NCBI GenBank assembly: GCA_964017185.1
Contig: OZ024878.1
Location: 18,975,851-19,039,850 of the forward strand
From: Rugalucina vietnamica
Lineage: Eukaryota; Mollusca; Bivalvia; Lucinida; Lucinidae
Direction of reading: 5' to 3'
DNA length: 64,000 bases
A program made the position numbers and the translations under genes. This document shows, piece by piece, positions 23,305 to 34,716 of the stretch. How positions within the stretch are numbered: position 1 is the stretch's first letter; each line of letters begins with the position of its first letter. A model generated the notes under the pieces. That model ran no database searches and had not been told where the DNA came from. It worked only from the letters and a program-made list of their open reading frames with translations.

Positions 23305-23900
23305 AGTGATAAAACGTTATAGCCACACAAATTCTTATTTCATTGATCAAACTGCCATCTACAAATCCAAAAAAAAATATCAATGAAACTGACAACACTT
23401 TTTACTAAAATCTTTTGTAGCAGCTTTTTTGTATCAGAAATCAGCCAATGCAAAGGATGTCAAGCAATATCAGGTCTGATTATATCTCCGCAAAAAAGAA
23501 GAAATCAAAGCAAAATAAAAACCAACACCAGAATCGTACATGTATACTCAGAGCTTTGTAAAACATTATCTTGAACTTTAGGAATGTTGCATTCCTCTGG
23601 TACATAGATGATTGTAAAGTATTTACAATGAAAATAGAAGCATTAAAACATGGCATTACAAGTCATAAACAGTAAAAGAAATGTAAAATGTAACGTTTTC
23701 ATAAAAAACAGCTAAGAAAAAATGCAAACCCTCATTTTTACAGAGCTCTGAAAAGTGAATATTCACTTAGGAACTTGAAAATGGGGAACATACTAGTTGC
23801 CAAGAAGTATTCAGGAATTCATAAAAGACTGAAATTCACTGTCTTTATTGCCTTATCGGACTGTATCTGCCTCTTAAGTTGGTCAACCTTTTTTCAAAAA
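23305..23900. other. intron 4 DNA, nothing recognised
   Basis: AT-rich; no repeat or exon seen. Confidence 0.35.
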
Positions 23901-25377
23901 CCAGAGGACCAATGGTCCTGTAAACGCTCACCTGAGATCAGCTGCATATACCAATAAACATGTTTGAATATTATGGTATTTAACTCCAGTGCAGGGGCAG
24001 ATAAGCCCTTGGGCCATTTTCTTTTTTCAGAATCTTCAATATTCTGTCCATTTGCCAATTTCCTGTTGGCTTTTTCCTTCAAATGACATTTTAACAGTTT
24101 TCCCAATTCAGATGCACAGGCAACCCATGTTGACCTTGCCATAAACTTGGTCAAGGTCATCACAGGGTCATGATTTATATATACATTGTAGTACTTTAGC
24201 CATCGATGCCTCACGCCAAGTTTCCTTGAAATCAGTCTATTGGTTTCAGAGAAGATGATTTTTGATGGGTTTTTACCATATATGGGCATGGCGGCCATCT
24301 TGGTCATGTGACCTAGATTATTTATATACACATTGATTCCCCCATTCTATAGATGCTTCACTTAAAATTTGGCTTTGTTTGGCCAAGCGGTTTAAGAGGA
24401 GAAGACGTTTGAATATTATGGAAATATACATGTATATTGCCCCGGGGTGGGGGCACATGAGCCCCTGGGGTCCAATTTTTTTCAGAATCATTAATATCCA
24501 GTCCTACTGCCCATTTCCTGCAAGACTTTCACTTTAAATGACATTTTAAAAGTTTTCCCCATTCAAATGCATTGGTGACCTATGTTGACCTTCCCGTAAA
24601 ATAGGTCAAGGTCATCACAGGGTCATGATTTATATATACATTGTAGTGCTTGAGCCATCGATGCTTCGTGCCAAGTTTCGTTGAAATCGGTCAACCGGTT
24701 CTGGAGAAGAAGATTTTTGAACGGTTTTTACCATATATGGGCATGGCGGCCATCTTGGTCATGTGACCTGGATTTTTTATATACATATTTGTTACCCCTT
24801 CCTATTGATGCTTCACATAAAATTTCGCTTTGATTGGCCAAGCGGTTTCAGAGGAGAAGATGTTTGAATATTATGGAGATATACATGTATATTGCCCCGG
24901 GGTGGGGGCGGATGAGCCCCTGGTGCCCAATTTTTTTCAGAATCATTAATATTCAGTCCTACTGCTCATTTTCTGCAAGATTTTTCCTTTAAATGACAAT
25001 TTAACAATTTTTCCCATTCAAATGCATTCGCGACCTATGTTGACCTTGCCGTAAAATAGTGCTTGAGCCATTAATGCTTCATGCCAAGTTTGGTTGAAAT
25101 CGGTCCAGTGGTTCCGGAGAAGAAGATTTTTGAAGGGTTTTTACCATATATGGGCATGGCGGCCATCTTGGTCATGTGACCTGGATTATTTATATATACA
25201 TTGGTTCCCCCTTCCCATAGATGCTTCATGTAAAAATTGGCTTTGATTGGCCAAGCGGTTTCAGAGGAGAAGATCTTTGAAAATGGTGGACGACGGACGG
25301 ACGACGGACGGACGGACTACGGAGCATGGGTATACTATAAGCTCACCTTGTGAGCCTGACGGCTCAGGTGAGCTAAA
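23901..25377. mobile_element. CTCAGGTGAGC-type element, copy 2
   Basis: More complete than the 17.2-kb copy. It starts ccagaggaccaatggtcctg and ends in a (GGAC)-rich stretch, gagcatgggtatactataag, then gctcacc..GGCTCAGGTGAGC. Three internal modules begin near 24276, 24730 and 25143. Two also carry attgccccggggtgggggc, absent from copy 1. Confidence 0.9.
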
Positions 25378-26347
25378 AAGGTGCTCACAAAATGACAAAG
25401 TTGTGTTCCAATACCCTGAACGACTTCCTGTAGCATGTATCCCAATTTTCAAACCCCCAATTACAGCATGTGCTTAATATACAATTTTGAAACAAAAATA
25501 AATGGAAAAAAAAGTGTAAAAATACATCAAAGAAAGTGCTGAAAGTAACAATTGTCTTTCATTCCTGCTAGGACATCAGACATGTAGATTTATTAAATGA
25601 GAGAATTTGGGTAGTCTCTGCTACTACTTCGATAGTTTAAACCACAAGAGTGCTGCTACTATATTATGCATAAACCTGAAATGGTGCAACATCACACTAA
25701 CAGAAACCTCTTTCTAATCCATTGTCACAGCAAATCTTAATCTACTAGAATAACCAAAAATGTTAGTACAATACTACAAAAAATATGTGCATCAAATGCC
25801 TGTTAAGAAATGCTGCTTAAGTTGTGCTTGTTAAAATCATGTTATAAAACTGGCTTGTGCTTGTTTTGCAGTGACAGTAAGAATATGATCAAAGAAAAAA
25901 AATAATCTAAAATATTTACTAAAATAAATACATGCAGAAGAGACAAATAAGCTAGGTCTTTATATAAAGCTGTCACCAATAAAGAATATTTTAAATCAAG
26001 AAAAAGTGGTCCATAAGAAACTGCTTTCATTATTCTTTGAAAGCTAAAGGGTACATTCATTAACCCAAATGGCATGCACCACTTTTAATGAGCTTTAGCA
26101 TATAACTTAGTTGAATGCTCCTAATGGATATTTTTAACGCTTAAGCAGCTTGATTATATCAGACATGCTGAAGCAAAGTTGCTTTTTTATTTTCTTGAGT
26201 TTATTTTGATTCTGTTCTATCATGTCCTTAGCAAGACATGTTTATCTGGTTGATATAGATTTTAGAGATCACACAAGCACTTCACCACTACAGTTAGCCT
26301 AGGGGGAGTCACATATAGAAAGTCTGACATAAAATCTACAAATTTAC
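25378..26347. other. intron 4 DNA downstream of exon 4
   Basis: Apart from the reverse transcriptase scrap (25990-26075), I see only AT-rich sequence. Confidence 0.4.
25990..26075 (-). pseudogene. Ty3/Gypsy-like reverse transcriptase scrap
   Basis: The minus-strand frame reads MPFGLMNVPFSFQRIMKAV, matching the well-known MPFGL-NAP-TFQ-LM block of LTR-retrotransposon reverse transcriptases. The following codons drift into AT-rich sequence and no YxDD catalytic motif follows, so this is a decayed fragment inside intron 4. No long terminal repeats are visible nearby. Confidence 0.6.
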
Positions 26348-26599
26348 CAATTTCTTCCTCTTTCTGATCAACAACCACTTCGGTCTGATCAGCCTCAGCT
26401 ACAAACTGATCAGGTTCTACCATGTTTTGATCAGGTTCAACAGCTGTCTGATCTGGTTCCACCTCTGACTGATCAGGTTCTGCAACTTGCTGATCAGCCT
26501 CTACGTTCTGATCAACAAGTTCAGCAGGAATCTGGTCAGGTTCTGGTGTTTGATCAGTCATAACTGGAGTTTGATCAACCACTTCTGTTGTTTCCACCT
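26348..26599 (-). CDS. NHERF-like, coding exon 4: heptad DQ-repeat linker
   Basis: Residues 425-508 plus one base. The acceptor is AATTCAG|AG and the donor ATTG|GTAAAT; both phases fit exons 3 and 5. Eleven Asp-Gln dipeptides occur at intervals of 7, 6, 8, 6, 7, 7, 7, 7, 7 and 7 residues, typically inside EPDQxxV or EADQ. At DNA level this is a 21-bp coding minisatellite with many CTGATCA sites. It is strongly acidic and probably extended or disordered, so it would act as a spacer between the PDZ cluster and the ezrin-binding tail. I know of no domain match. The last codons (DQKEEEIG) precede the donor. The frame stays open for another ~85 bases into the intron. Evidence that the exon is real is the joining phase and the splice motifs, not homology. 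Confidence 0.85.
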
Positions 26600-27291
26600 C
26601 TGAATTAAAAGCATCATTAAAAAGAACATGTTTAAATTACTGTAGATCACCTATATATAATCTACATTACTTAAGATGAAATACTAAATAGTATGAACGA
26701 TGTTGCTGAAAAGAACTTCCATTATGTTCTAGATAAATCTGAAATAGAATTCAAGATATTAGTAGTAGAACTATAATTGATTATTTATTAGCCAGAAAAA
26801 ATAAAATTAATGAGAAAAATGTTAAAATTAGACCCAAACTGTCATGCTTTGCATTTACTTGTGAAAAACTACCATGAGTCAAAGTATCAGGATTGTTTTA
26901 GTGTTTTGAGTGTTTTTAATATCATATTAGCCTCTATTAAAGAATTCCAAAGGACATCAAAATCAAAGCCTCATCCATGATGCCATACAGGGAGAATTGA
27001 TTCCAAAATTTGGCAGAAAGTAAACAAAAAATAGTTTTCTCCAAATTTAAGAATTATCTTCTTTTCAAAAATCAGACAAGCCACTAACTTTTTAAAAGAA
27101 AACGTATGGTAATGAATCTCCTAAATTAATTCTGACACCCTCAAATATGTTGTGTAGACACAAAACTTCAACTTTTATATATTCATTATACAGTGAAACA
27201 TTTACTTCGAGTTTTAAAATTTATAATTCCAAGAAGAAATTCGTTAAATGAAACTCATCACCAATTCCAATTACAAAGCAAAAATCCATAC
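26600..27291. other. intron 3 DNA, nothing recognised
   Basis: AT-rich; no repeat family seen. Confidence 0.35.
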
Positions 27292-27554
27292 ATTACGAAA
27301 ACATGCCCATATGATATACAGTAATTTTTTCAGGTCAAAAATCGATAATTTTCAGAGGAAAAATTTTGATGTTTTTCATATTTTTGCTCAAAACATAGAT
27401 TGTAGGTACACGTTAGAACCGCCTCGCCGAGGTACCAACAATCTATGTTTTGGAGCAAAAATATGAAAATCGGTATACCCGTGCAAACCCCAGTTTTACT
27501 ATATAAAAGTGGGGTTTAAGGGGGTATTCATTGCACGGACATGTTTTCCTGATA
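27292..27554 (-). mobile_element. family B MITE, copy 6
   Basis: Reverse, from cattacgaaaacatgcccat to ggacatgttttcctgat. One arm of the central palindrome has lost ~20 bases (gcctcgccgaggtaccaaca). Confidence 0.85.
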
Positions 27555-27871
27555 TATATACATTAATTTGATATATATGAATGTAGCCTGATAGCTGCAA
27601 GGCTAAGAAATCTGTGAAAGCAGAGAATTTGCAAGCTGTCAATTTTCTAGACAGCAGTGCTACAGCTTAGGTGTGAACTAAAGAAATTATTTTGCTTTTA
27701 TTTATGTAGAAAATGATGTGGAAGGTCTTGCTTATGAATATCTTAGAGAGGACTATCTAAAGGAGTCTCTCACAACATTGGCTTTAAAGGAGGAATGACA
27801 AAGCAATGTTTGAAATGTCCCGGAACATAATTTCTATCTGATCTCCTGCACTAACAGATCAATTCCTAAAT

Positions 27872-28106
27872 GAGCCGCGACGCGAGAAAACCGGTCTTCG
27901 GGGTTTCCGACCAGGTCCGACACAAACCGTCCTGTACAAGCTCAGAAAAGAGCTAGAAGCTTGAAATTTCGGATTTAAGTAGAAGAGGAATTGTACTATC
28001 CGAGTAGCGAAAACAAAGGCGCTGATCAGCTTCGCGGTTACCGCGAAGCTGATCTGCGCCTTTGTTTTCGCCTAGGCAAATATCCGGTTTTCTCACGATG
28101 CGGCTC
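27872..28106 (+). mobile_element. family A palindromic MITE, copy 7 (type description)
   Basis: One of the best-preserved copies, 235 bp. The ends GAGCCGCGACGCGAGAAAA and the complement of ttttctcacgatgcggctc form ~24-bp imperfect inverted repeats ending in CCGG. The centre is a second, stronger inverted repeat of ~35-base arms (gcgaaaacaaaggcgc ... gatcagcttcgcggt | complement). Direct AAAT flanks both sides. Across copies the flanks are AAAT, ATTT, AATT or ATAT, so I infer a 4-bp A/T-only target duplication. There is no coding capacity, so it is a non-autonomous DNA transposon whose autonomous partner is not in this window. Confidence 0.9.
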
Positions 28107-28884
28107 AAATTTTTTCCTGGGGCTTCACAGCCTTCAAGATATCGAGACCAATTTTCTAGAATGAGCCGTGTTCATGGGAAAAACTTGATGGCTGATATTA
28201 TAAGCAGCAGCCTCCAGGGTAGTTTTCAAAGCAAGTCGTTCTTGGAATGCAGAAGTACCTGTCATACTATGTAGCCAAACAACAACAATACACTTTGCCA
28301 ATAGTTGTGAGCATCTCCGACGCCTGGTGTTTGCATGTGACAAAGCTTTAGTTTTCAATTGTCAGGACTCATCAGACTTAGAAGTCTTTAGTGGGTTTCT
28401 GAGCCAATCATTAAGAAAATTCATGTTGTGAACCTTAATAAGTGTATCACTTTATAGATATTTACAATTGTGACAGGACCTGCTATGCGACTCTTCTTTT
28501 TGCACTGCAATGATGACAGTTTAGAGATCATTGTTACGTGGTAAATCTCTGTTTTCACTTTCTGTGACTCACCGCCAGTAATTGTATAAAATGGCTGTCT
28601 CGGAATTTGCATATTTATGCTTTGAGCTTTGACAAAGTGCATTTTACATGTCCGTTCCAGCATAACACAGTTTTCTCAGGCTAAAGAGCTGCAAACCTAC
28701 CACATAAAATTTTAGCAGTGTAAATATTTCACAGCACCGTTATAGTCACCGTCCGATTGTCTTACACTAAGGATTATTAGACACTTTCACTAGTCATAAA
28801 TTTACTGGGTAACAATGCAGCCTTGAACAAAGTAACCTAATTACTGAAGATATTCTTTCTCAAAATACACCATAATAATAAAAT
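28107..28884. other. intron 3 DNA
   Basis: No repeat recognised. A minus-strand open frame (28358-28134) is mentioned under rejected items. Confidence 0.35.
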
Positions 28885-29077
28885 GAGCCACCACATGGGA
28901 AAACAAACAATCTGCCTAGGCGAAAACAAAGGCGCAGATCAGCTTGTCGGATAGTACAGTTCCTCTTCTACTTAAATCCAAAATTTCAAGATTCTAGCTC
29001 TTTTCTGTAACCGTACAGGTCGGTTTGTGTCAGACCTGGTCGGAAACCACATTGTTGGTTTTCCCATGAGGCGGCTC
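28885..29077 (-). mobile_element. family A MITE, copy 8, hairpin deleted
   Basis: Reverse, ACCAACAA subtype. It jumps from 'gcgcagatcagctt' straight to 'gtcggatagtac', losing one hairpin arm (~40 bp). Confidence 0.8.
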
Positions 29078-29269
29078 ATATTATATAAGCTGACCAATAG
29101 TTGGAATAATATGGTAATGTAAATATACTTTTTTTGTGTCCTATGAGTGACATTGTCATTGCATTGACACTAAAATATCTAGTTACAACATCTTAAGTTT
29201 CAGTGTTTCATCTGCCTTACTTAATTGTACAGGGTTAAAACAAATATAGGTTTCATGGTCAATCCACTT

Positions 29270-29660
29270 TTTGTCAAATTTAATGTTTGGTTTGAAGTAG
29301 CCATGGTTTGCAGTTGCCATGCTTGCTTTAATAGTACTTTTTGCCAAATAGTGCTGTTCGCTGTGATGTTGCCATGATTATTTAGTACTTCTTGCCAAAT
29401 AAGTTCTGTTTGAGCGATTTCGCCATGTTTATTTAGTACTTTTGTACTTTTTGCCAAATTAGTTCTGTTTGAGTGATTTTGCAATGTTTATTTAGTACTT
29501 TTTGTCAAATTAAATCTGTTAGCAGTGATGTTGCCATGTTTGTTTTGTACTTACTGCCAAATTAAATTTGCTTGCAATGATGTTGCCATATTCTGTTTGG
29601 CACTTTTTGTCAAATTAAATCTGTTGCCATGTTTGTTTAGTACTTTTTGCCAAATATAAT
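29270..29660. repeat. ~60-bp minisatellite, about 7 degenerate units
   Basis: Units carry tttagtactttttgccaaat, then ctgtttg and gatgttgccatgtttg. Unit length varies. The open frame inside is a by-product. Confidence 0.8.
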
Positions 29661-30186
29661 TTGCATACCATTTCCATTACAGGGGGACAAAGTATGGGTT
29701 GGGTCATATATAGACAGTTAGCAACAACATTGTATGATTGTTTTTAGCTTCGATGTATAAAAGAACATCAATGACTCAATAATTATCATAGCTGTTTGTT
29801 TCCTTGGAAATATTTATTTTTTCTCGGTTTCATCTTTCTTGCAAAGATCTCAATAATAAATTGCTTGGCAAGGCTTGGTTAAAATTTGGTCTGGAGTTAT
29901 TAAGAATATTTTAAACTCGGACCATTATGTATATCATTATCATCAAAATATTTCACAACTATCTCTTATAAACTAAAGACTTATTCATTTCAATATATAT
30001 TTTAAGATGGTTGGTCTGACAAAGGGAAAGGATATAATTTTATGTTGTTTTGCAGTATTAAATGTACTTAAATATTCTAACACAAAGCTTTTCAAGAGTT
30101 GGGTGAATTTTATCTTTAAATGTGGGTGTTATGAAAAGTTTAAAGCCTTAAATTTGTCTGACTCACTTGAAAATTGTTACTCTACA
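29661..30186. other. intron 3 DNA, nothing recognised
   Basis: AT-rich, no repeat family seen. Confidence 0.35.
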
Positions 30187-31471
30187 GTATGATACTGTGT
30201 GAGAAACAAAATATTTCTTTGCATGCCATGGTTTGTATTACAGTATGATACTGTGTCAGAAACAAAATATTTCTTTGCAAGCAATGGTTTGTATATTACA
30301 GTGTGATACTGTGTCAGAAACAAAATATTTCTTTGCAAGCCATGGTTTGTATTACAGTATGATACTGTGTCAGAACCAAAATATTTCTTTACATTACAGT
30401 ATGATACTGTGTCAGAACCAAAATATTTCTTTACATTACAGTATGATACTGTGTGAGAAACAAAATATTTCTTTGCAAGCTATGGTTTGTATTACAGTAT
30501 TTTTTTTTTTTTTTTTTTTTTATTTTTTTTTTTTTTTGGATTCAGTTTTACGTCCCTTTCAAGCTTTTTCACTCATATCAAGACGAATCAATCGGTAGGT
30601 GGGGCGAAAACCGGAGTACCCGGGGAAAAACCACCTGACACACCCGCAAGCAGAACATGGCTTGTCTCACATATGAATTCGTGCCCCGTGCGAGGCGCGA
30701 ACCCACATCGGTGAGATGATCGAATGATCAAGAGCACTGAAGTCAGCGACCTTAACCACTCGGCCACGGGGGCCGCCGTATTACAGTATGATACTGTGTC
30801 AGAACCAAAATATTTCTTTACAGTACAGTATGATACTGTGTCAGAAACAAAATATTTCTTTACATTACAGTATGATACTGTGTGAGAAACAAAATATTTC
30901 TTTGCAAGCCATGGTTTGTATTACAGTATGATACCGTGTCAGAAACAAAATATTTCTTTGCATGCCATGGTTTGTATTACAGTATGATACCGTGTCAGAA
31001 ACAAAATATTTCTTTGCATGCCATGGTTTGTATTACAGTATGATACCGTGTCAGAAACAAAATATTTCTTTACATTACAGTATGATACTGTGTCAGAACC
31101 AAAATATTTCTTTACATTACAGTATGATACTGTGTCAGATACAAAATATTTCTTTACATTACAGTATGATACTGTGTGAGAAACAAAATATTTCTTTGCA
31201 AGCCATGGTTTGTATTACAGTATGATACTGCGTCAGAAACAAAATATTTCTTTACAGTATGATACTGTGTGAGAAACAAAATATTTCTTTGCAAGCCATG
31301 GTTTGTATTACAGTATGATACCGTGTCAGAAACAAAATATTTCTTTGCATGCCATGGTTTGTATTACAGTATGATACTGTGTGAGAAACAAAATATTTCT
31401 TTGCATGCCATGGTTTGTATTACAGTATGATACCGTGTCAGTAACAAAATATTTCTTTGCATGCCATGGTT
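30187..31471. repeat. 42/56-bp minisatellite array interrupted by a SINE
   Basis: Units start cagtatgatactgtgtcag and run through aacaaaatatttctttgca; long units add agccatggtttgtatta, short ones go directly to the next unit. The array is split by the SINE at 30501-30777. Long and short units alternate in runs, implying unequal exchange. Confidence 0.95.
30501..30777 (-). mobile_element. tRNA-derived SINE inserted in the minisatellite
   Basis: Read on the minus strand: a tRNA-like head (GGCCGAGTGGTTAAGG A box; GGTTCGCGCC B box) of the Leu/Ser style, a conserved body (gtggtttttccccgggtact, ccggttttcgcccc), gacgtaaaactgaatc, and a poly(A) tail (poly(T) here, 30501-30538). The 12-bp duplication GTATTACAGTAT flanks it exactly (30489-30500, 30778-30789). 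Target-primed insertion into the array is therefore well supported. Confidence 0.92.
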
Positions 31472-31656
31472 TGTAGATTAACCTCCACCCCCTCCCCCTT
31501 CCCCAATCCCCGGTTTGTTCTGTTTGTTCAGGATTATTAATCTGTTAATCTATTAAAAACATTGGAAATTATGGAGTTATTTCTACATATTTTCAGATTG
31601 AACAAATTCATTGGATTTTTTTTTTTTCATTGTTGTTAGTGTTGAAGTCTTCTAAT

Positions 31657-31716
31657 GAGCCGTAAAGCCAGAAAACCGAATTTCGGGGTTTCATACTATG
31701 TCTGATACAAACCAGA
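31657..31716 (+). mobile_element. family A fragment
   Basis: About 60 bases of left end (gagccgtaaagccagaaaac, then tcggggtttc), then unrelated sequence. Confidence 0.65.
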
Positions 31717-32424
31717 ATCGTAGAGATACTGAATATTTCCACTTTTCGCCACGATTCACCACGATCCATCCCGATTTTTCTGACCATGAGAAATTGGGGT
31801 GAATCGTAGAGAAAATGTGAATGTGTAAACAGGGCTTTAATAGACTACGAAGCGAATATTTCAAATTTATACATGTACATGTAATAATAATGCAAGATGA
31901 ATTAAACCTTATAATATGGAGAATATCTTCATGTGCATGCCTCACACAGCTGCCTGATCAGACTGCCCTGTGCACCTAATGTTAATGTTCTTCCAAATAA
32001 GGCACTAATCAAAGTGAAATGACAAGGTACATCTGTCTCGACACTGGTTTTGTCATGAAGTGACTCAGATTAAAACCAAGCCTACAGCCAATTTCAGCTG
32101 ATAAGAGGCCAGACATTATTGCCTGTTTTATTACATTTTGGTTGTCACCTTTTGTAAACTGGCCATACTGACATGTCAACCCAGGCATATTGATGGACTG
32201 ATGGTCAGTTTAACACTGCATAATGATTGGGGGGAAATACTTTTTTGAAAATGGAGAGAAAACACAGTTTCATACTTCCCAAATTCTGTATTGTGAATGG
32301 GCAGACTCATGCAGTCCATCCAAGAGCAGCCCATCAATTATTCACAGTCTCACGGGAGAGGACATGTACCCCATGCAACGGGAAAGGCTGATTACCCACC
32401 ACTATGTCTTGAGCTTGAAAGTGA
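31717..32424. other. intron 3 DNA
   Basis: Contains a short cacgattcaccacgatccat repeat (about 31749-31772). No family identified. Confidence 0.35.
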
Positions 32425-32736
32425 CCATGTAACCATGCCACCCCCTACCCCACCCCTGGGGGAGGGCAGGGGGTTAGCCGAAATGAGCGGGGCTTTGACC
32501 AAAGTTTTGCCATGGCAGTGTGGGGGAGATATCCAGAGTTTGCTTTATATAGGCAAAAAAGGCCGTAATATGAAAAGATAGCAGGCTGCGTGGGAAAACA
32601 GCTGCAGTGGTTTTACCAAAAAGCAGTCCCTGCAGGGTGGGGCTAATAGCAGGGATTTGCTGGACCAAAAGTCAAAGTCCCCGCTATTCCCTGGAGGTGT
32701 GTGTGTTGGGGGCTGTGGTTACAAATGACTGGTGCA
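32425..32736. mobile_element. family O MITE, copy 2, left end lost
   Basis: Right end tggttacaaatgactggtgc, then TTA. The left end keeps only gtaaccatg. The interior (ccaaagttttgccatg, gcaaaaaaggccgtaatatg) matches the 43.6-kb copy. Confidence 0.75.
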
Positions 32737-32930
32737 TTACCAATTATCTATCGACCAGGCCGCAATTAATGGTCTAACATTACAAGGAAGTCCCAGGCAC
32801 ATTTTCATCATCAGTCTATCAGACCATGAAGAAACCGACATAGATACTTCAAGATTTTCTTTAAGTTTTATACACATACAAAAGTCTGTACACAAACTAC
32901 AAGTTTCTTTCGAAAATCCTGGACCCCATG

Positions 32931-33131
32931 GAACCTGTGCGTGAGAAAACCAATAATTTGGGTTGCGACCAGGTCTGTCACAAACCAGGTTGTAAAATCA
33001 CAGAAGATGGCTAGATGCTGGAAATTTTGGATTTAGAAAGTAGAGGAATTGTTCTATGCGTACTGCGGCAAAGCTGATCTGCACCTTTGTTTTCGTCTAT
33101 GCAGATTGTTGGTTTTCCCATGTGGCGGCTC
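32931..33131 (+). mobile_element. family A MITE, copy 9, hairpin arm deleted
   Basis: ACCAATAA subtype with the left hairpin arm missing (ttgttctatgcgtactgcgg). Confidence 0.75.
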
Positions 33132-33200
33132 AAATGCTTTAACTTCCAAAGTAATAGGAAGTGCTGTGGAACCAAAGTGCATATGATTCAAAGTCCAAAT

Positions 33201-33370
33201 GAGTCGATTTAGAAAGTAGAGGAATTGTACTATCCAAGAAGAGAAAACAAAGGCGCTGATCAGCTTCGCAGCTACTGTCAAGCTGATCTGCGCATCGCCG
33301 CTACAGCCAAGCTGATCTGCGCCTTGTTTTCGCTTATGTAAAATGTTGATTTTCTCATGGTGTGGTTCAA
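33201..33370 (+). mobile_element. family A MITE, copy 10, partial with triplicated hairpin arm
   Basis: Starts inside the element; the arm motif agctgatctgcgc occurs twice in a row after the left arm. Ends ctcatggtgtggttc. Confidence 0.75.
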
Positions 33371-33658
33371 ATAGTAAAAAAAGAAAAAAAATATGCATTT
33401 ATCTGCTTGCTGGGATTAGCATGGGCTGGTAAAAGAGTTTGCGAAAGAACAGAATTCCAACTCGTTAGTACTGAGGGGGTGTAAATGACTGGTGTGCAAG
33501 CATCTGTTCCCGTTTTTGTGTGCTCTATAACTAAAGTTGGGCTGATAAGTTATAGCCTTTATTGTATTTCTGATATTCTTTTACATTAAATGCATTTCTG
33601 TGATGCAAAACTGCACCAGAAAGAATAATTAGCTCTTAAGTCTGCGGAATCAATATTT

Positions 33659-33890
33659 GAGCCGCGACGTGAGAAAACCGGTCTTCGGGGGTTCCGACCA
33701 GGTCCGACACAAACCGGCCTGTACAAGCTCAGAAAAGAGCTAGAAGCTTGAATTTTCGGATTTAAGTAGAAGAGGAATTGTACTATCCGAGTAGCGAAAA
33801 CAAAGGCGCTGATCAGCTTCGCGGTTACCGCGAAGCTGATCTGCGCCTTTGTTTTCGCCTAGGCAAAAATCCGGTTTTCTCACGATGCGG
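33659..33890 (+). mobile_element. family A palindromic MITE, copy 11
   Basis: Intact body and perfect hairpin. The right end stops at cacgaTGCGG and continues AATCAATATTT. The same 16 bases, TGCGGAATCAATATTT, precede the element at 33643-33658, instead of the usual 4-bp flanks. Confidence 0.9.
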
Positions 33891-34052
33891 AATCAATATT
33901 TCGTTTCAATCAACCCACTGCCTGTAGTCAATTCATCATAGCTTTTAGTGTTTGGCCATGTCATTTCACTGTTTGAAATGAGATTTTCTGCTATCTTATC
34001 TTGCCTGCCTACTCTTACAATAAACTTTTGAAATTGAAGTATTGAGTAAATT

Positions 34053-34288
34053 GTGCGGCGACACAAGAAAACCGGCCTTTGGGATGTCGGAGCAGGTCTA
34101 ACATAAACTGGGCTGTAAACTCATAAAAGAATCCTAGAAGCTTCATATTTCAGATTTACCACGGAGAGGGATTGTACCATCTGTGATGCTAAAACAAAGG
34201 TGCTGATCAGCGGTGCGTGTTACTGCACAGCTGATCTGTGGCTTAGCTTTCACATTTGCAAAAATCCTGTTTTCTTATGATGCGACAC
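34053..34288 (+). mobile_element. family A palindromic MITE, copy 12
   Basis: Old copy with ends gtgcggcgacacaag and cttatgatgcgacac, but a clean AATT on both sides. Confidence 0.8.
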
Positions 34289-34716
34289 AATTCCTGTCAG
34301 GTATTTTAATGGTTGATAAATTTATGGGTTATAAAAGGGCAGAGACACGAATGCATTTTTCCTAAATAAAATGCATGGGGCACAATGAAAGCTTCAAAGT
34401 AATGTAACTTTGTTAATCCTCTTGGTATGTCAGTCAGTAGGAGAGTATTTCAAGTTATGAAGACATTCCCACGTTCCTGTCTTTCCTGAGTGTTGCAGCT
34501 TTTTTCTATTGACAACAGACTCCACAGTAAAATATTTAAAAAAGACATTTTTCCAGATGTGTTATAAACTGAAACTGTATTTGACCATGCCTTAATGTTT
34601 ATTAATGATAAATTCGCTTAAAAATTGAGAAAACATAAAATTGCTATAATAAACAACACGGACGTTAACAATGATAATAATAATAATTGTCCCACCAAAG
34701 GGTACAATGTGGCACA

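Noticed and set aside
28134..28358. Minus-strand frame with LHSMTGTSAFQE
   Set aside because: Faintly recalls a TGCDSTSAF-type block of some transposon proteins, but too short and without neighbouring motifs to call.
30690..30775. tRNA gene
   Set aside because: A and B boxes are tRNA-like, but the acceptor stem does not pair and the sequence continues into a SINE body and poly(A) tail.
30233..31225. Repetitive frames with YYSMILCQ-like units
   Set aside because: By-products of the 42/56-bp minisatellite, partly running through the SINE poly(T).
33054..33398. 114-codon minus-strand frame, and similar frames with 'CENKGADQLCSNCEAD'
   Set aside because: This peptide recurs wherever the family A hairpin lies and is the translation of the palindrome.
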